From Ottowia sp. (GTDB lineage Bacteria > Pseudomonadota > Gammaproteobacteria > Burkholderiales > Burkholderiaceae_C): a stretch of DNA of 6,451 bases. Where the stretch lies: assembly GCA_023228705.1 (NCBI GenBank), contig JALOAS010000136.1:1-6451 (forward strand). Direction: 5' to 3'. Shown here piece by piece: positions 6,329-6,451 of the stretch (positions are counted from its first letter, which is position 1; each line of letters opens with the position of its first letter). Made by a program: the position numbers and the translations under genes. Below the pieces are notes generated by a model, which saw only the letters and a program-made list of their open reading frames with translations, did not search any database and was not told the origin of the DNA.

Positions 6329-6451
6329 GAGCTTGAGAAAGAATCCCTGAGCGCCGGCACAAACCGGCAAGGAGTAAAGGGTGCAAGTCCCTGACAGTAA
6401 AGAAATAGCAAATCATGCTGTCCCCGAGTCATGCGCGGCGTATCGCGAGGT
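6329..6451 (+). mobile_element. Probable 5' domain of a group II intron, continuing beyond the window
   Basis: Directly after lptC the base composition falls to roughly half G+C, and the sequence resembles domain I of bacterial group II introns as I remember them. Points of likeness are the small hairpin AGGG-loop-CCCT with loop TGCAAGT (6378-6392), a preceding hairpin GCCGG-CACAAA-CCGGC (6353-6368), and the string from ATAGCAAATCATG (6405-6417) through CCCCGAGTCATGCGC. Translated, the last part gives NHAVPESCAAYRE, like the small spurious proteins often annotated just upstream of intron reverse transcriptases. The exact 5' end is not settled: there is no GTGCG-type start between the lptC stop and the hairpins. 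The reverse transcriptase and domains V/VI would lie outside the window. Strand is inferred from the direction of the motifs. The alternative is another structured RNA or an unusual leader of lptA. Confidence 0.62.

Noticed and set aside
5270..6370. Long minus-strand open frame opposite kdsC and lptC
   Set aside because: It runs across two well-supported genes and the junction, has low-complexity Arg/Ala/Pro composition and no recognisable domain.
6415..6451. Possible lptA start at the ATG at 6415 or 6431
   Set aside because: Neither has a Shine-Dalgarno, and the residues (MLSPSHARRIAR, MRGVSRG) do not look like an LptA signal peptide, whereas the bases match intron domain I style.
1..6451. 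CRISPR array, tRNA or rRNA gene, toxin-antitoxin or phage defence genes
   Set aside because: I found no regularly spaced repeats, no tRNA cloverleaf, and all sizeable coding regions are explained by household or regulator families.

Overview
The window is GC-rich (by eye about two thirds G+C, except for its last ~120 bases) and reads like chromosomal core sequence of a betaproteobacterium, most likely Burkholderiales and perhaps near Comamonadaceae. The assignment rests on the kdsD-kdsC-lptC order, the style of the proteins and the codon use. It is an inference without a database search.

Left part (1-1540): a LysR-type regulator, cut by the window edge, is transcribed leftwards and stands back to back with a pirin-family gene transcribed rightwards. 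The gap between them holds an exact T-N11-A dyad and an 11-base tandem repeat, a likely site for the regulator. The pirin gene ends in a strong intrinsic terminator. Middle part (1541-3916): two leftward genes, apt (adenine phosphoribosyltransferase, purine salvage) followed by a membrane-anchored phospholipase D-family protein with two HKD motifs that resembles cardiolipin synthase C. A short convergent intergenic region separates it from pirin.

Right part (4157-6328): a tightly packed rightward operon for the LPS inner core and LPS export. KdsD makes arabinose 5-phosphate, the precursor of KDO. KdsC removes the phosphate from KDO 8-phosphate. LptC is the membrane-anchored periplasmic part of the LPS transport bridge. 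kdsD and kdsC overlap by one base, and kdsC and lptC are separated by one base. A near-consensus -10 box just before the kdsD start suggests a leaderless mRNA.

Immediately after lptC, where lptA would be expected, composition and sequence style change. The last ~120 bases look like the 5' domain of a bacterial group II intron, which continues beyond the window. An intron inside the operon of an essential pathway is the most notable observation here. Apart from that the window is ordinary, and I see no convincing sign of a wholly new system.
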